From positions 4,550,001 to 4,614,000 of the forward strand of contig NZ_LR813084.1 in NCBI RefSeq assembly GCF_903815225.1: a DNA stretch of 64,000 nt, given 5' to 3'. Source of the DNA: Delftia tsuruhatensis. Its GTDB lineage: Bacteria; Pseudomonadota; Gammaproteobacteria; Burkholderiales; Burkholderiaceae_C. The notes beneath the pieces are model-generated. The model ran no database searches. It saw only the letters and a program-made list of their open reading frames with translations, and was not told the origin of the DNA. Of the stretch, positions 63,155 to 64,000 are shown one piece after another. The first letter of the stretch is position 1, and each line of letters starts with the position of its first letter. The position numbers were made by a program, and so were the translations under genes.

Positions 63155-64000
63155 ATGACCGAGATTGCCAACATTTCCCACGAAATCACCGTACAGCCCA
63201 GCGGCCGTGCCTTCAGCACCCAGGGCAGCGAGACCATCCTGTCCGCGGCCATCCGCTCCGGCGTGGGCCTGCCCTACGGCTGCAAGGACGGTGCCTGCGG
63301 CTCCTGCAAGTGCAAGAAGCTCGTCGGCCATGTCATCCATGGCGCGCATTCCGACAAGGCCCTGACCGCCCAGGAAGAAGCCGACGGCTACGTGCTGACC
63401 TGCTGCGCCACCCCCCAGTCTGCCGTGGTTCTGGAGTCGCGCCAGGTCACCGATGCCAGTTCCTTCCCGATCAAGAAGATGCCCGTGCGCGTGGCCGCAC
63501 TGGAGAAGAAGTCGCATGACGTGATGCAGGTGCGCCTGCAGTTGCCGGCCGCCGACAAGTTCCGCTACCACGCGGGCCAGTATGTGGAGTTCATCCTGCG
63601 CGACGGTGCACGCCGCGCCTATTCGATGGCCACGGCCCCGCATGTCCAGGACACGGCGCCGGGCCTGGAGCTGCATATCCGCCACATGCCGGGCGGCACG
63701 TTCACCGACCATGTGTTCGCGGGTCTGCGGGAAAAGGAAATCCTGCGCGTCGAAGGTCCGTTCGGCAGCTTCTTCCTGCGCGAGGACAGCGACAAGCCCA
63801 TCGTCCTGCTGGCCTCGGGCACGGGCTTCGCGCCCATCAAGGCCCTGATCGAGCACATGCGGCACAAGGGCATCGAGCGCCCCGTGGCGTTCTACTGGGG
63901 CGGCCGGCGGCCCGAAGACCTCTACCTCGACGCCTGGGTGCGCGAGCAGGCTGCCGCCATGCCCTCGCTCCACTACGTGCCCGTGGTCTCCGAGGCACTG
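63155..64000 (+). CDS. CDP-6-deoxy-delta-3,4-glucoseen reductase-like ferredoxin-reductase (partial)
   Basis: Flavin- and iron-sulfur electron-transfer protein; the visible 282 codons run off the right edge. An N-terminal plant-type [2Fe-2S] domain has CKDGACGSCKC and a fourth Cys in VLTCCATPQS. A ferredoxin-NADP reductase domain follows with RRAYSMATAPH (FAD binding), IVLLASGTGFAPIKALIEHM and YWGGRRPEDLYLDAWV (NAD(P)H). This arrangement is typical of AscD/RfbI-like reductases and of oxygenase reductases. Its real partner is unknown; database names of CDP-sugar reductase are often wrong for such genes. Confidence 0.88.
   Translation, partial: MTEIANISHEITVQPSGRAFSTQGSETILSAAIRSGVGLPYGCKDGACGSCKCKKLVGHVIHGAHSDKALTAQEEADGYVLTCCATPQSAVVLESRQVTDASSFPIKKMPVRVAALEKKSHDVMQVRLQLPAADKFRYHAGQYVEFILRDGARRAYSMATAPHVQDTAPGLELHIRHMPGGTFTDHVFAGLREKEILRVEGPFGSFFLREDSDKPIVLLASGTGFAPIKALIEHMRHKGIERPVAFYWGGRRPEDLYLDAWVREQAAAMPSLHYVPVVSEAL

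Overview
The window is a chromosomal stretch of a high-GC betaproteobacterium, most likely a Comamonadaceae member close to Delftia, Acidovorax or Comamonas. That placement is inferred from family content: an FlhDC flagellar master regulator, a Bug/TctC binding protein, TakP-type TRAP genes, an hemC-hemD-hemX-hemY heme cluster, TAGAAT-like -10 sequences and strong G/C third-position bias. I see no insertion sequence, prophage, CRISPR array or rRNA. Most of it looks like core genome with metabolic islands.

Left part (1-8.9 kb): a leftward cluster coxS-coxL-coxM-coxD-coxE-coxG-xdhC encodes a form II (AYRGAGR-type) aerobic CO dehydrogenase-like molybdenum hydroxylase and its maturation factors. 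The last gene runs off the left edge. It is divergent from a GAF/Fis-type regulator that lacks the AAA+ domain, and a good sigma-54 -24/-12 match faces coxS in the gap. Next (9-14 kb) come TRAP permease genes dctQ-dctM, facing two tandem TakP-like binding-protein genes across back-to-back terminators. Then follow the isoprenoid block xseB-ispA-dxs, a divergent orphan Rieske oxygenase, an EamA exporter and a two-domain sulfurtransferase.

Middle part (21-45 kb): flhD-flhC, with a striking repeated CTTACA element upstream, converges on a gene fusing a PTS EIIC-like membrane domain to a c-di-GMP phosphodiesterase (EAL) domain. This fusion is the most unusual gene here. ppc, hemC-D-X-Y, a cytochrome b561 with two YceI proteins, a MocR/PaiB divergent pair, small enzymes, a cation diffusion facilitator, valS, galU, tusA, a Nudix hydrolase, cysM and tRNA-Leu(CAA) follow.

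Right part (45-64 kb): lrgAB; a LysR gene divergent from glutaryl-CoA dehydrogenase, then a family III CoA-transferase and a Bug binding protein (a likely glutarate uptake and breakdown set); a purine-type deaminase and two MFS exporters; small oxidoreductase genes; a branched-chain amino-acid-type binding protein; a type II lumazine synthase gene under a clear FMN riboswitch; two highly charged envelope proteins; an epimerase-like gene; and the start of a ferredoxin-reductase fusion that runs off the right edge.
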